Positions 47,009-58,070 are shown, counted from the stretch's first letter. The stretch: DNA of 64,000 nucleotides from Cenococcum geophilum 1.58 (GCA_001692895.1 KV748214.1:248001-312000); one strand, 5' to 3'. Numbers and translations: made by a program. The notes: generated by a model from the sequence alone, not told the origin.

Positions 47009-48323
47009 ATATACGTAATAGCCTTAGCAATTTAATATAACTAGCACTATTCCGTATAGCTGTCTGCTTAGTTGCTAGGATGATTAAAGATTACGCTATA
47101 AGTAAGCTATTCCGTAGGTTTAAGTATAAAAGTATAAAGACCGTTATATAGAAACTTAGGGTTAAGTATAAGCTTAGAAGTAGTAGCGGAGAGGTGCTTA
47201 TTAGTATTTAGTATAGTCTTGTATTAAACCCTTTTATTCTAGTTAAAGTTATTATATATAACCGTTAGCTGGTTCCGGTTCTTTAAAGTAGTTGCCTTAA
47301 TTATGCGCTATAAGAGAGCTACTATTTATTACACTAGTAGTGACTAAGAAGCCTTAAGTGCGCGATCTATAGCTAAGATACCTTAACTATGCCCTTTGCT
47401 TGTAGTGATAGAGGCGTCTTATTTAAACCCTTAAGTGTGGAAGTATATACCCTACTAACTTTCTCTAGTTCCTTTTATATTTTAGTAAGATTGGTATATA
47501 ATATTATAACTTCTAACTTATAAAAAAGCGTAATATACCTTCTTTTAATACCTATATTGTGTAAATAAACCCCTAAAGTAGTATAGAACTGGTAGCTAGC
47601 TTAAGGGGCTTATATATTTATTAGGATTGCGTATACTATAAAGAGCTTATTATAGTAAGGCGTGATATTATAAGAATTGGCATATAGCCTTTACTAAACT
47701 AAAGCTATAAGGAAGCTCTATAGCGTTAAAGTAAGGCACTATATATTAGCAGTAATCGTATTAAGCTTAAGCTTTTTAACTGGTTTTTTAGCGTTAAATT
47801 ATCTAAGCCTACTAGGAATAATAACTCTATTCTCTTCTCTTAGGCGTATAAAATCCTTTAACTCTTATTTTATCTACTTATATAGAGGTTTTTAATAGAG
47901 CCTTCCTAGCTAGCAATTACTATATACTATAAGCCGTTCCTTAACTTTTAGCTCTTTAAATATTGCTTTCTATAGCCTATTTATACGTTACTCTGGCGTA
48001 TTATAATTAGAAGGGCTAGAAGCAGTTATATAATGCTTAATAAAAGTTATAATACCCTAGTGGTGCTTATATAGCTGTTCTAATATTAAGTTAACTCTTT
48101 TATATTTAGAATAAAAGACTTATAGTCCTTAATTTTTATTTAAAGCTAGCTCGTTAGTTTAGGTACTTTAGCTATAGTAGGAAGAGGGCGGCGGTAGTTG
48201 TGGGAGAGGTACGGCTGCTATAACTTGGGGGCGTTAGGTCCGATAATAAGATAATAAATTGGAATTGGGTCAATTAGGTAACGTAGTCTTCTTTACTAGG
48301 TTTAATTTAGTAATTCTAGCCAT
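47009..48323 (-). pseudogene. Relic Z, N-terminal part
   Basis: A frame from ATG at 48323 (MARITKLNLVKKTTLPN) runs to the gypsy-A insertion point, with a Pro-rich patch (VPLPQLPPPSS) and charged segments (RVNLILEQLYKHHQGIIT, EENRVIIPSRLRQFNAKKPV). A shift occurs near 47500, after which KLILNPKFLYNGLYTFILKP leads to AITYII at the insertion. It then continues in frame at 27934. The combined length is about 650 codons or more. I recognise no domain. Stops are TAG/TAA. Upstream (48398-48548) lies an inverted repeat. Confidence 0.5.
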
Positions 48324-48397
48324 TAGGAATAGCTTAGGGAGCTATAGAAGTTAAGATAATTTGGCTTAAAGTAGGTATATATAGGCCTAAATGCCCC

Positions 48398-48548
48398 GCG
48401 CGGGACTAATAAAAATCCGAACCGTATAGACCTTCTAATGAAGGTCTTACTAAAAGCGGCTAGCGGCTTAGTAAGTAAGCCTTGGTAAGAAGGTCTGGGA
48501 ACGAGATAAGTCTAGTACACAGTTCGGAAATTTATTAGTCCCTTGCGC
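48398..48548. repeat. Short inverted repeat upstream of relic Z (possible MITE)
   Basis: Arms GCGCGGGACTAATAAAAATC and, reverse-complemented from the right, GCGCAAGGGACTAATAAATT, both leading to TCCGAAC. A nested AGACCTTCT..AGAAGGTCT pairing lies inside. The element is 151 bp. No convincing target duplication is visible. Confidence 0.6.
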
Positions 48549-48867
48549 CAATTTGTATATAATTCTTATATAAACTCATGCGCCATACTAATTTTTTAGC
48601 TATTAATTAATAACGAACTAACGCCTTTATAAATAATTGGCTAACGTTACGTTCTAGAGCTTTATAGGGCGATTTTAACGCTACCAAAGTTATTGCGAAC
48701 GGCCTGGTGGTTACCGCTACGTTTCGCCTAAAATATTACCACTAAAATAGTAAACATTCAGCCAGAGCCACTAATTATTAATATTTATAGTAGATAAACA
48801 CCTAAATAGCTAATATATTGTATCTAGATTAATTCTATACCTTATTACCTACTTTATTACTCCTCCG
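48549..48867. other. Unassigned sequence left of the 48.9-kb minisatellite
   Basis: No ORF and no repeat recognised. The left end of X copy 3 (expected CAGGAAAATTTT) is not found here, so the element's 5' side is lost or diverged. Confidence 0.4.
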
Positions 48868-49290
48868 CTACCTGCACGAACGCCTACACAAACGCCTGCA
48901 CGAATGCCTATACAAAGCTCTGGTCGAGGGTCTGCTTAAAGCTCTGGTCAAAGGTCTAGTCGAGGGTCTGGTCGAAGGTCTAGTCGAAGGTCTAGTCGAG
49001 GGTCTGGTCGAAGGTCTGGTCGAAGGTCTGCTCGAGGGTCTGGTCGAAGCTCTGGTCGAAGCTCTGCTCAAGGGTCTGCTCGAGGGTCTGCTCGAGGGTC
49101 TGGTCGAAGCTCTACTCGAGGGTCTGGTCGAAGTTCTGCATAAAGCTCTACACGAAGCTCTGCACGAAGCTCTACACGAAGCTCTATACGAAGCTCTACA
49201 CGAGGCTCTACACGAAGCTCTGCGTACAAAGGCTCTGCACGAGGCTCTACGCGAAGCTCTGCGCGAAGCTCTGCGCGAAGCTCTGCATCG
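48868..49290. repeat. 12-bp minisatellite, two unit variants
   Basis: About 35 units. The left half uses GGTCTGGTCGAA/GGTCTGCTCGAG, the right half GCTCTGCACGAA as in X and V. It ends with the same ATCGGGTCCCCGC flank. The long minus-strand Arg/Ser/Pro ORF comes from the repeat. Confidence 0.9.
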
Positions 49291-49594
49291 GGTCCCCGCT
49301 ATATTCCCAATAGCCTCTGCCAAGTATACCCCTATATACACCTAGGTAGCCACCTTATTTTTTACCCTTCCTTCCTTACATCCTCCCTACCTAGGGAAAC
49401 ACCAGAACGGCAGCTAGTAGATAACCGTTACTAGAACTAGATAACCGGAGCTAGAGCTAAACGACTAAAGCTAGAGCTAGACGACCGCTACTAGAGCTAG
49501 ATAACAACCGTTTAAATAACTAGCCAGTAAATACTATAAATGATTAAATTAATCGATTAAATTAAGGTAATATAGACAGGTAGGTATAAATAGG
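49291..49594. other. Conserved module and short TAGG stretch (X copy 3, left part)
   Basis: Same order as 9034-9430: CCGCTATATTCCCAATAGCC, CCACCTTATTTTTTACCC, CTACCTAGGGA, a few ~21-bp units, then GGTAGGTATAAATAGG. The sequence resumes as a TAGG array at 59702, after the Crypton insertion. Confidence 0.75.
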
Positions 49595-50084
49595 TAGGTA
49601 TCAGAGGTCTGGGTTAGGCTTAGCATAACCTTAGGTTACACACAACCCCCTAAGGTCCGCGACATATCATCTAAATATTACCCCCCCCCCCTTTAGTGGT
49701 GGCCCCTACTTTTCAGACGCGTTTTTGAGGCCTAGGTTAGTACTAGGTTAGTATAGAGGTCCTTAACGCGCGCCCTTAACCTCATCATTGCCTTAACAAT
49801 CCCATTTTCCAACCCTCTCTTGTCCTTATACCTACGCTAGCTCCTAGCTCGCGCGGGGCTTCTAATTTTATATAAAAAGGCCTACTGTAATTCTAATTCT
49901 ATAATATAGAGCCCTCTTCTCCCTTTTCCTTTAATATTTACGCGTTCGGTAGCTCTATTTACCCATACCGCGCTTATACGTCTCCCCCCTTACCTCTTAC
50001 AGATATAGAGTCTTTTAAGAATCTTCTTACCCTATAGTCCACTTTACGGTTAAAGGAAGCCCCCCTAGCCTCCCCCCCCTATAG

Positions 50085-52620
50085 CCTCTATAGCGAATTT
50101 AAGGCCCAAACAGCGCGGCTATAGGATATTTATAAGGCCTAGCGCTTAAAGAATACTATAAGGGCGTACGAGCTAAAGCAGAAAGAGTGGGAAGACTAGT
50201 GCGCGAAACTAAAAGGTAATACGGACGGCGCCCGGGTAATAGAAGATAAGCTTTACCTATTTCTAGAGTAGTAAGTTATTAACCAAAAATCATGGGCCGC
50301 TAGCTATTAAAAATAGAAGTTAAAATAAAAAGAGATATAGAAAGATAGCGAGCGAGTAAAGAAAAGGTAAAAGACGGCGGGAGGGCAGCTAGGGGGGAAG
50401 GCAGCTATAGGGGCAGCCGTAGGGGCAGCTGTAGGGGCAGCTATAGCCGTAGAGGAAGCTATAAAGGATGAGGAAGAGATATAGGACGAGGAGGCCCTAA
50501 ATGCCCTATTTAACAAGATAGTCCGATACTTAGTTATAAATAGCTACCTCTTCGCTATTACTAAGCTTTATATATAGCAATTAAAAGGTAAGGCCTTATA
50601 GCCGCTATGGGGGGCGAAGCTTTTAGTAATACTAGACAGCGTCCGCCGTAATAAGGACTAGATTTAATGCGTTAACTTTATTAACTAAGGCCTATTTATA
50701 ATTACTAGCGGCTATAATATTAAAGGGCTTAAAAGGGCGATTACTTAGGGCTAGGAGACGGGCTTTAAGATACTAGGTTTAGTTAAGTCTTACCTTTAAA
50801 CTACGGCCGAGTATTTATTAGGTTTATATATTACTACTACTATATACCCTATCTGGTCTATACGGCTGCCGTTTTCTAACCCATTTCTTAGGCTATACTA
50901 CCGTTACCTAGGGTAAAAGTAGATAGGATATTTAGCTTACTAACCTTGTCCTTATTAAACTAGAGAATAAAGGGCCTAAGCTAAATAAGCTAGCGCTATA
51001 TATAATTATATTAATAATATAGGGGAAGTAGAACTAGTATGGTAAGGTTAAGTATATAGGCTATATACGGAACGCTAGCCCTATCCTCTACCCTCTCTTT
51101 ATAATAGCCTTTTACTTCTTTAACTGCTAGGGTAAGAATAGTACTAAGAACTTCCCATCCTTTTAGTAGCTAGAGGACTACTATAACCTATATATTTTCC
51201 CTGGCAGTATTAAAGTACTATAATAGCCGTTAAGCTATTATACGCAGTTTAAATGGAATAAAAAGATATTCTAGGGAGTAAGGATTTACTTAAAAGAGAA
51301 GACCTATAGCGCCCGTAAGTAGAGCGTCTGGCACGCTAAGTTTAGCGGCGTTAAGGAGACCTAAATTAAACGGGCCAGACGCTAGAATATGGACGCGATA
51401 ATAGGAGCCTACCTTAGCTACCTACCCTATATGTTTATGCGGTTAATTGCTAGCTTCCTAAAAAAAGGAAAGGGCTACTTTCTCCCCTATACGCGGGAGG
51501 TACTAGAGGAGGCCCTTTATTTAAAGATATAGCCTAAGACTAATATTTAGCTAAAATGTATAGAGACCTACTACCTAGATAGGGCTGATAATAAGGTTAT
51601 ATAGCTTAACCTTACGGGCTTAGAATTTCTACGCCTCCTCTATATATTTAGGGTAATCCTATTATAGGACTTAGTAATCCTACGTAAGCAGTTCCCGCTT
51701 TACCCTCTATAAAAGAACTCCCTCTTTAGCTGTAAGGAGTACTAGAGGTTTGCTATATAGGTAAAAAGCTTACTAGCTAACGTAGTTATGCTAAATAAGC
51801 TAATAATGCGGAAATACTAGCCCGCCTATAAGGCCGTAGCTAAGCTAAGATATAAGGCCGTAATCTTAGAGATTAAAGGTATTTAATTACACGTGTATAT
51901 AATCTTAGAACGCCTTAGTAAGATAGAGAAATTATTGGTATTATTTATACCTATACCTATATAGATCTAGTAAGGAAAGATAGGTATCTAGATAGGGCCT
52001 ACAAAGTCTATATATCTACCTTTAGGCGGGCCTACGCCGTCTATTATAACGTCTACCATATCCGCGCCACTTGCTTAGCTATTTACAATATCTGTACCGC
52101 CTACTTAGCTATCTACTATATCCGCACTACCCGCTTAGCTAATACCCACACCCCCTACTTAGCTAATATCCGCACCCCCTACTTAGCTATCTACTATATC
52201 CGCACTGCCCCCGCTAGCGTAGGCGCAAGCAGATACTTAACTACCTCTCCTATTTATTTTTAACCTATAGGCGCTGCTAAGGAAATATAAGATGCTTTAG
52301 GGCGGTAATTTGGTGTTCTAGCTCTAGGCTAAGTAGACTTTAAGGCTAGCAGGTGGGCCGTTAATTAAAGCTCTTAATTACTACTAGGAGGCGCGCTAGC
52401 GGGTTAATAGCGAGGCTATATTCTATAGCTATCGCCATAGGATAATTAAGGATATAAGACGGCGCGTAGAAGACGGTACGGTAAGAGATAAGAGATAGGC
52501 TATTAACTAGCTAGAGCAGCTACGAGGCCGGCGTTCTTTAGATTGGCTTTATAAGAATATTTAACTACTAGCCCTTAGGGCGGGGGGGAGGGAAAGGGAG
52601 AGAAATGCTTTGTATTAAGT
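50085..52620 (+). pseudogene. Crypton/Ndc10-like tyrosine recombinase relic, unit 1
   Basis: Site-specific tyrosine recombinase of a fungal DNA transposon. The plus frame reads: coiled/Lys-rich start (RAYELKQKEWED); an Ala/Gly-rich linker (about 50390-50460); KLLVILDSVRRNKD (50610-50660), a segment typical of fungal Crypton proteins; LSYYTQFKWNKKIFQGVRIY (about 51230); HAKFSGVKETQIKRARRQN-like (about 51335-51385) with the His and Arg of the catalytic set; and AIIGAYLSYLPYMFMRLIAS (about 51400), containing the candidate nucleophilic Tyr. The C-terminal half has Pro-rich repeats (52030-52230), then YRHRIIKDIRRRVEDGT and LEQLRGRRSLDWLYKNIQ (about 52430-52560), resembling a GCR1_C DNA-binding domain. 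TAG/TAA stops. Family assignment rests on motif memory. Confidence 0.75.
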
Positions 52621-52654
52621 AGTATATATATATATATAATACTATCTTACTATA

Positions 52655-52829
52655 AGACTACTATAGTAACTAAGACGCCTTAATATAGGACTACTATAGT
52701 AACTAAGACGCCTTAATATAAGACTGCACTGTAGTAACTAAGACGCCTTAATATAGGACTATTGCAGTGACTGAGACGCCTTAATGTAAGACTATACTAT
52801 AGTAACTAAGACGCCTTAATATAGGATTA
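52655..52829. repeat. 33-bp minisatellite in R1
   Basis: Five to six units of GACTACTATAGTAACTAAGA plus CGCCTTAATATAG. One more unit follows the LTR element (55604-55640), so the array was split by that insertion. R2 has a longer array. Confidence 0.88.
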
Positions 52830-52997
52830 TGTTGGTAGGGGGGGGGTACTTTGGCAGTCTCTTTGAGCTCAGCGGCGTGTCACGTGACAGCGCGCGGGCC
52901 ATCGTGTAGATACCTTCTCGGGGCCTTCAAGCCCCTAAGATTCTTCGATATAGAGTATCATATATATCATTCCATCAGCCTGCTCAGTGCCCTGACA
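52830..52997 (+). repeat. 5' LTR of the short copia-type element
   Basis: Starts TGTTGGTA followed by a G run, contains CACGTGACAG, ends CCCTGACA. It matches the 3' LTR with very few changes. Confidence 0.93.
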
Positions 52998-53010
52998 GGT
53001 TATGAGCCCT
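52998..53010 (+). promoter_or_regulatory. Primer-binding site matching the initiator-tRNA anticodon stem-loop
   Basis: GGTTATGAGCCCT directly after the 5' LTR is complementary to GGGCUCAUAACC, the anticodon stem-loop of initiator tRNA-Met. Copia-type elements are known to prime from a 5' half of this tRNA rather than from its 3' end. Confidence 0.8.
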
Positions 53011-53173
53011 CTTGCAGCTTCCATTAAAGCTCTATTAGCTGCTATTTTATTTAATTAATTGGTCGACACGAAGCCATATACCCTCGAATTTAGAGCTGGG
53101 CACGGTGCGACAGAATTCAAAACAAACCAATATACGCTACGCACGATACGGTTAAACCGGTTAATTATATATT

Positions 53174-54505
53174 ATGGCGGACACAGTACAGAAAAAGGAA
53201 TATCACAGCTCTCTTGGGGCTGTTCCTGTATTAAAAGGGGAGAGTAATTATAAAGAATAGTATCGTCGAATCATACAACGACTTAAGCTTTAAGACCTCC
53301 TACTACTAATATAAGGTACGGCTATAGAGCCGCCAACGAATACAAACGATCGCAGAGAATGGCGACATAAATAGATAATGGGACTTAAGATAATAGAGGG
53401 AGCAGTATTAGAATTAATTCGCGATTGTCTTGCCGTATTGGGCAAGCCACGAGATTCCATTAAGGACCTGCTTAACTTAATTCGATTACTATACACCGCG
53501 TAAGGTCTTATTTATAACTACCAGATATGGAACCAATAGCTCGATCTTAATCGCAAAGACTATACCTTACTTGAAGCCTACACGGAAGCTTTTATCTCGG
53601 GTATAAGAAAATTAATTACAGCGTTAATGCCGATATTAAGGAAGTAGGCGCACGCCCGATTGCTTTACGCGGTAGAGAAGGAGTTCCCTATATAGACGGC
53701 TAATTAACGAGAGGCAGCCAGAAGAGTTATAAGGGAGGAAGACCTTATTATAATAGAGGAACTAGTAAGCGACCTTATAGACGAGAGTTGTACTTAACCA
53801 GATACCTCTATTGCGATATCCTTAGTTAGTAAGAAGCTAAATAATTAACTAAAACCCAATATAGAAGAATCAGCATTAAAGGACTTCGAGCGCTGCTTAT
53901 ATTGTAATGGCAAGCACCTTAGCAATAAAAAGAGATGTTTCTACCTTTACCCGGAGCTTTAATATCTGGTATAGAGGCCTTATAAAAAGCATATTTTATA
54001 TATAGATCCACCCTAGAATAGGATAGAGACTATATTAAATTTAAATCATTAAGTTAGAATAACAGGCAGAGGCTTAGTAGAAGGCCTATTTATTAGCAGC
54101 ATGGCCATAGTTAACGGCTTAGGTAATAGTAATTAGGACAACTAGTTCCTTAATTCCTGTTCTAATATTATAATAAGTAATAAATAAAGCCAGTTCATTG
54201 AATACACGACTCTATTACCACCTCACGAAATAGGAACGTTAGGGGGGACTATCCACTATGCGATTGGTAAAGGGACGGTATATATACCCCTACTAATGGA
54301 CGACGGCAATACCTGCATAGTAGCTACTAAGGCCTACTATGCACCCAAATTACCCTATAAGCTCCTATCGGAGTCGTCCCTTAAGAAGCGCAAGAAGCTC
54401 TACATTGGGCCTAATAAGGAAACAGGTGGCTGTACGGTTCAACGGTACTCTAATAATTTAGTGGTGGGCAGAGCGACTTACAAGAACGGCTTATATATTA
54501 TTTAA
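53174..54505 (+). pseudogene. gag-protease relic of the short copia-type element
   Basis: One frame from ATG at 53174 (MADTVQKKEYHSSLGAVPVL). Gag-like text follows (LKGESNYKE-YRRIIQRLK). A CCHC-type zinc knuckle with spacing C-x2-C-x3-H-x6-C (CLYCNGKHLSNKKRC) lies near 53893. The protease region has FLNSCSNIII near 54150 where a D-S-G active site is expected, so the catalytic Asp is now Asn. An open segment from 54296 (MDDGNTCIVATKAYYAPKLP) ends at a TAA at 54503-54505. About 15 stops in total, all TAG/TAA. Integrase does not follow. Confidence 0.85.
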
Positions 54506-54869
54506 TAGGCTTTAAAGCCTCAATATATTGCGCACGCCTCAACAGCAAAGCGCCAAATCTCTTAACCTACTGCGAAGGAGACAGCACGGCAAACAACTGC
54601 CAATTCCCTCCTCGTAGGCAGGGAGAGCATGATACTGACAATCGCTAAGGGCGACGGAGGTCATAACGATTAAAATAACGTTAATCCTGATAATAGAGGC
54701 GTCTACCGAATTAACTAACAGCTTAAGGGGGGTGTGGAGACAGAGGCTGCTCAACTAAAGAAGATCTTTTATACGGCAGTCACATGCTCATCTTACGCAC
54801 ATATATAGCTAACCCCTCCGGAGCCTCATCTAAGAGCTCTGTATAAGATCAAGATACCGCAAATATTAA

Positions 54870-55190
54870 AGGAAGCCCTGCAGTTACCAGAGGCTCCTTA
54901 CTAGCGGCAGACACTAACTATTAAGATGACTTAACACAAGAAGGCCAAGACGTATCAATTCGTTAAAAGGCCAAAGAAGCGTTATGCGGATATTAAGCTC
55001 CGCAAGCGTAAGGATATTAAATAGGGCAGGATTAAACTACACCATATACCGAGCATAGATTAACCAGTAGACGGCTTAACAAAAGCTTACTAAAGGACGT
55101 CTATAAGGCGATTAAAGAAGGTGTTAGTGTTACTAAAGTTACCTAGGCCATCTAGGCCACCTAGGCCACCTAGGCCTGATTAGGAAATCA
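54870..55190 (+). pseudogene. Fused RT start and RNase H end of the short copia-type element
   Basis: LKEALQLPEAPYWRQTLTIK and KTYQFVKRPKKR resemble the start of copia RT. They run directly into DIKLRKRKDIK-GRIKLHHIP and PVDGLTKAY, the end of copia RNase H. The body of RT and RNase H is therefore deleted between these two parts. 54506-54869 holds weak remnants only. Confidence 0.7.
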
Positions 55191-55425
55191 TACTACGACC
55201 GGCGGAACCTCAGAATTAACGTCAATCGACTTAGTTTCAAATTTCAAAAGCTTACTAATACTACTTTTTAGCATGGGAGACGGGCGATCGAGCGTCGTCG
55301 AAATTTCCATTTTCCTAATTTCATTTCTTACTACTTATACTACCCCTATCTATTAATTATAACCTTACGGAGTATGGTATAATCATCCTGGAGGAGTTTC
55401 CTATTCGCTAGAGCTCATAGAGCCT

Positions 55426-55434
55426 GGGGGGGTG
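55426..55434 (+). promoter_or_regulatory. Polypurine tract next to the 3' LTR
   Basis: GGGGGGGTG immediately before the 3' LTR is the expected plus-strand priming site and fixes the element's orientation as plus. Confidence 0.65.
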
Positions 55435-55603
55435 TGTTGGTAGGGGGGGGGGTACTTTGGCAGTCTCTTTGAGCTCAGCGGCGTGTCACGTGACAGCGCG
55501 CGGGCCATCGTGTAGATACCTTCTCGGGGCCTTCGAGCCCCTGAGATTCTTCGATATAGAGTATCATATGTATCATTCCATCAGTCTGCTCAGTGCCCTG
55601 ACA
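55435..55603 (+). repeat. 3' LTR of the short copia-type element
   Basis: 169 bp. It differs from the 5' LTR mainly by a one-base change in the G run and a few transitions. Confidence 0.93.
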
Positions 55604-55717
55604 GATTATACTATAGTAACTGAGACGCCTTAATATAGGAGTAGAGCGCGTTTAGGTGTTGTAAATTTAGAGCAATATTACGCGACTGTCTAGAAGTACC
55701 GATCTAATATATATTAT

Positions 55718-55751
55718 GTACCTTTTCGCCTAAAATCGCGTGCGAAGGTAC
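55718..55751. repeat. Stem-loop near the Crypton 3' end (R1)
   Basis: GTACCTT..CGC and GCG..AAGGTAC can pair around a short loop. The same structure is conserved in R2 at 59547-59580. Confidence 0.65.
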
Positions 55752-55872
55752 TTAGGGGCGGTCGTTACGCGACCTTGTGCGGGGTTTAGGCGTGTTATTA
55801 GTAGGGGTAGCCCTAACCTCGTATTAACCCGGGTCGTAACCGCGCTAAATTAGCCCCCCTAATATGTAATAG

Positions 55873-58070
55873 ATATACGGACTTTATAGGCCCTATCTAA
55901 ATGCCTGTCTTTCCTTACTGGATCTATATAGGTGTAGGTATAAATAATACCAATAACCTTTTTATCTTACTAAGGCGTTCTAAAATCGTATATATATATA
56001 ATTAAACACCTTTAATCTCTAAGATTGCGGCCTTATATCTTAGCTTAGCTACAGCCTTATAGGCGGGCTAGTATTTCCGCATTATTAGCTTATTTAGCGT
56101 AACTACGTTAACTAGTAAGCTTTCTACCCGCGTAGCAAACCTCTAGTACTCCTTATAGCTAAAGAGGGAGTCCTTCTATAGAGGGTAGAGTGGGAACTAC
56201 TTATGTAGGATTACTAAGTCCTATAATAGGATTACCCTAAGCGCGTAGAGGAGGCGTAGAAATCCTAAGCCTATAAGGTTAAGCCGTATAACCTTATTAT
56301 CGGCCCTATCTGGGTAGTAGGTCTCTATATGTTTTAGCTAAATATTAGTCTTAGGCTATATCTTTAAATAGAGGGCCTCCTTTAGCACCTCCTGCGCGTA
56401 GGGAAGAAAGTAGCTGTAAGGGTACTTTTGGTCCCTTACTCGGCTACATCCCGGGAGCTCTCAGGGGCTGCTAAGGCTAGCCTTCGGCTAGGCCTTGGCC
56501 ACCCCTTATAAGCTCCTCGGGCTTGCAGCCTCCTTCCTCCCCTATCGGTTCGTCTCTCTCTGTACTTGGGCTATTGCCTACCCTCATTACCATATCGTCC
56601 TCTTCCATCGACTCCCTATATAACTCATGCTCGGCTTGCCTGCTCCCTACCGTACACCCTGGCAATACTGCCTTACAGTAGCCCTTTCCTTCCTTTAGGA
56701 AGCTAGCAATCGACCACATAAACGCATAGGGTAGGTAGCTAAGGTAGGCTCCCGTTATTACGTCTGTATTTTAGCGTCCGGCCTATCTAATTTAGGTTTT
56801 CTTAACGCCGCTAAGCTTAGCGTGCCGGACGCTCTGCTTATAGGCGCTATAGGTCTTCTCTTTTAAGTAAATCCCTACTCCCTAGAACATCTTTTTATTC
56901 TATTTAAACTACGTATAATAGCTTAACGGCTATTATAGTACTTTAATACTGCTAGGGAAGACGTATAGGTTATAGTAGTCCTCTAGCTGCTAAAAGAATG
57001 GGAAGCTTTTAGCACTATCCTTACCCTAGCGGTTAAAGAAGTAAAAGGCTATTATAGAGAGAGGGTAGAGGATAGGGTTAGCGTTCTATATATAGCCTAT
57101 ATACTTAACCTTACCATACTAGTTCTACTTCCCCTATATTATTAATATAATTATATATAGCGCTAGCTTGTCTAGCTTAGGCCCTTTATTCTCTAGTTTA
57201 ATAAAGATAAGGTTAGTAAGCTAAACGTCCTATCTACTCTTACCCTAGGTAATAGTAGTATGGCCTAAGGAATAGGTTAGAAAACGGTAGCTATATAAAC
57301 CGAATAGGGTATATAGTAGTAGTAATATACAAACCTAATAAATACTTAGCTATAATTTAAAGGTAAGACTTAACTAAACCTAGTATCTTAGAGCCCGTCT
57401 CCTAGCACTAAGTAATCGCCCTTTTAAGCCCTTTAACGTTATAGCTGCTAGTAATTATAAATAGGCCTTAGTTAATAAAGTTAATACGTTAAATCTGGTC
57501 CTTATTGCGGCGGACGCTGTCTAGTATTACTAAGAGCTTCGCCCCCTATAGTGGCTGTAAGGCCTTACCTTCTAATTGCTATATATAAAGCTTAGTGATA
57601 GCGGAGACGTAGCTATTTATAAGTAAGTATTAGACTATTTTGTTAAATAGGGCGTCTAGGGCCTCCTTATCCTATATCTCCTCGTCCTTTATAGCTTCCT
57701 CTACGGCTACAGCTGCCCCTACGGCTGCCCCTATAGCTACCCCTATAGCTACCTTCCCCCCTAACTGCCCTCTCGCCGTCTTCTACCTCTTCTTTACTTA
57801 CTTACTATTTTTCTATATCTCTTTCTATTTTAACTTCCGTTTTTAATAGCCAGCGGCCTGTAATTCTTGGTTAATAACTTACTGCTCTAGAAATAAGTAA
57901 AGCTTATCTTCTATTACCTAGGCGCCGTCTATATTACCTTTTAGTTTTATATACTAGTCTTCCCACTCTTTCTGCTTCGGCTTATACGCCCTTATAGTAT
58001 TCTTTAAGCGCTAGGCCTTATAAATATCCTATAGCCGCGCTATTTGGGCCTTAAATTTGCTATAAAGGCT
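55873..58070 (-). pseudogene. Inverted Crypton recombinase relic, unit 2
   Basis: Minus-strand homologue of 50085-52016 with the same segments in the same order: Ala-rich linker (about 57770-57700), the LSV/ILDSVRRNKD-like segment (about 57510), the His/Arg region and YLSYLPY-like motif (about 56750), then IASFLKEGKGY, interrupted by a 265-bp MITE at 56678. After the MITE the frame resumes with the FLPYAQEVLKEALYLKI-like segment (56410-56360). It ends at the P' boundary with no GCR1_C-like C-terminus, because that part (R2) lies on the other side in the other orientation. An antisense Ser/Ala ORF at 57640-57846 mirrors one at 50516-50307; neither is real. Confidence 0.7.
56414..56678. mobile_element. 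265-bp MITE-like insertion in the inverted Crypton copy
   Basis: Absent from the other copy at the matching place (near 51475). The ends are CTGTAAGG (left, CTGTAAGGGTAC) and CCTTACAG (right), with TAG on both sides. It is GC-richer and keeps CA/TG, so it is young. A 3-bp duplication would fit PIF/Harbinger-like elements. It carries an 80-codon minus-strand ORF only because it lacks RIP stops; I see no domain in it. An alternative is an intron, but there are no GT..AG borders at these points. Confidence 0.75.

Larger units (their letters stand above)
52830..55603 (+). mobile_element. Short copia-type LTR element, internally deleted
   Basis: LTRs 52830-52997 (168 bp) and 55435-55603 (169 bp) with TGTTGG..CTGACA ends and an exact GATTA duplication (52825-52829, 55604-55608). 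Only 2.8 kb: gag and protease are present, then a small piece of RT start and the end of RNase H. Integrase and most of RT are missing. It keeps far more CA/TG than its surroundings, so it is a young insertion. It would need proteins from a full-length relative to move. Confidence 0.93.

Noticed and set aside
53059-53496. Short ORFs at 53059-53247 (+) and 53290-53496 (-)
   Set aside because: They overlap the gag frame that starts at 53174 and is longer and better supported; 54539-54754 (-) is likewise antisense.
50307-57846. Ser/Ala/Pro ORFs at 50307-50516 and 57640-57846
   Set aside because: Mirror-image antisense readings of the Ala/Gly linker in the two Crypton copies.
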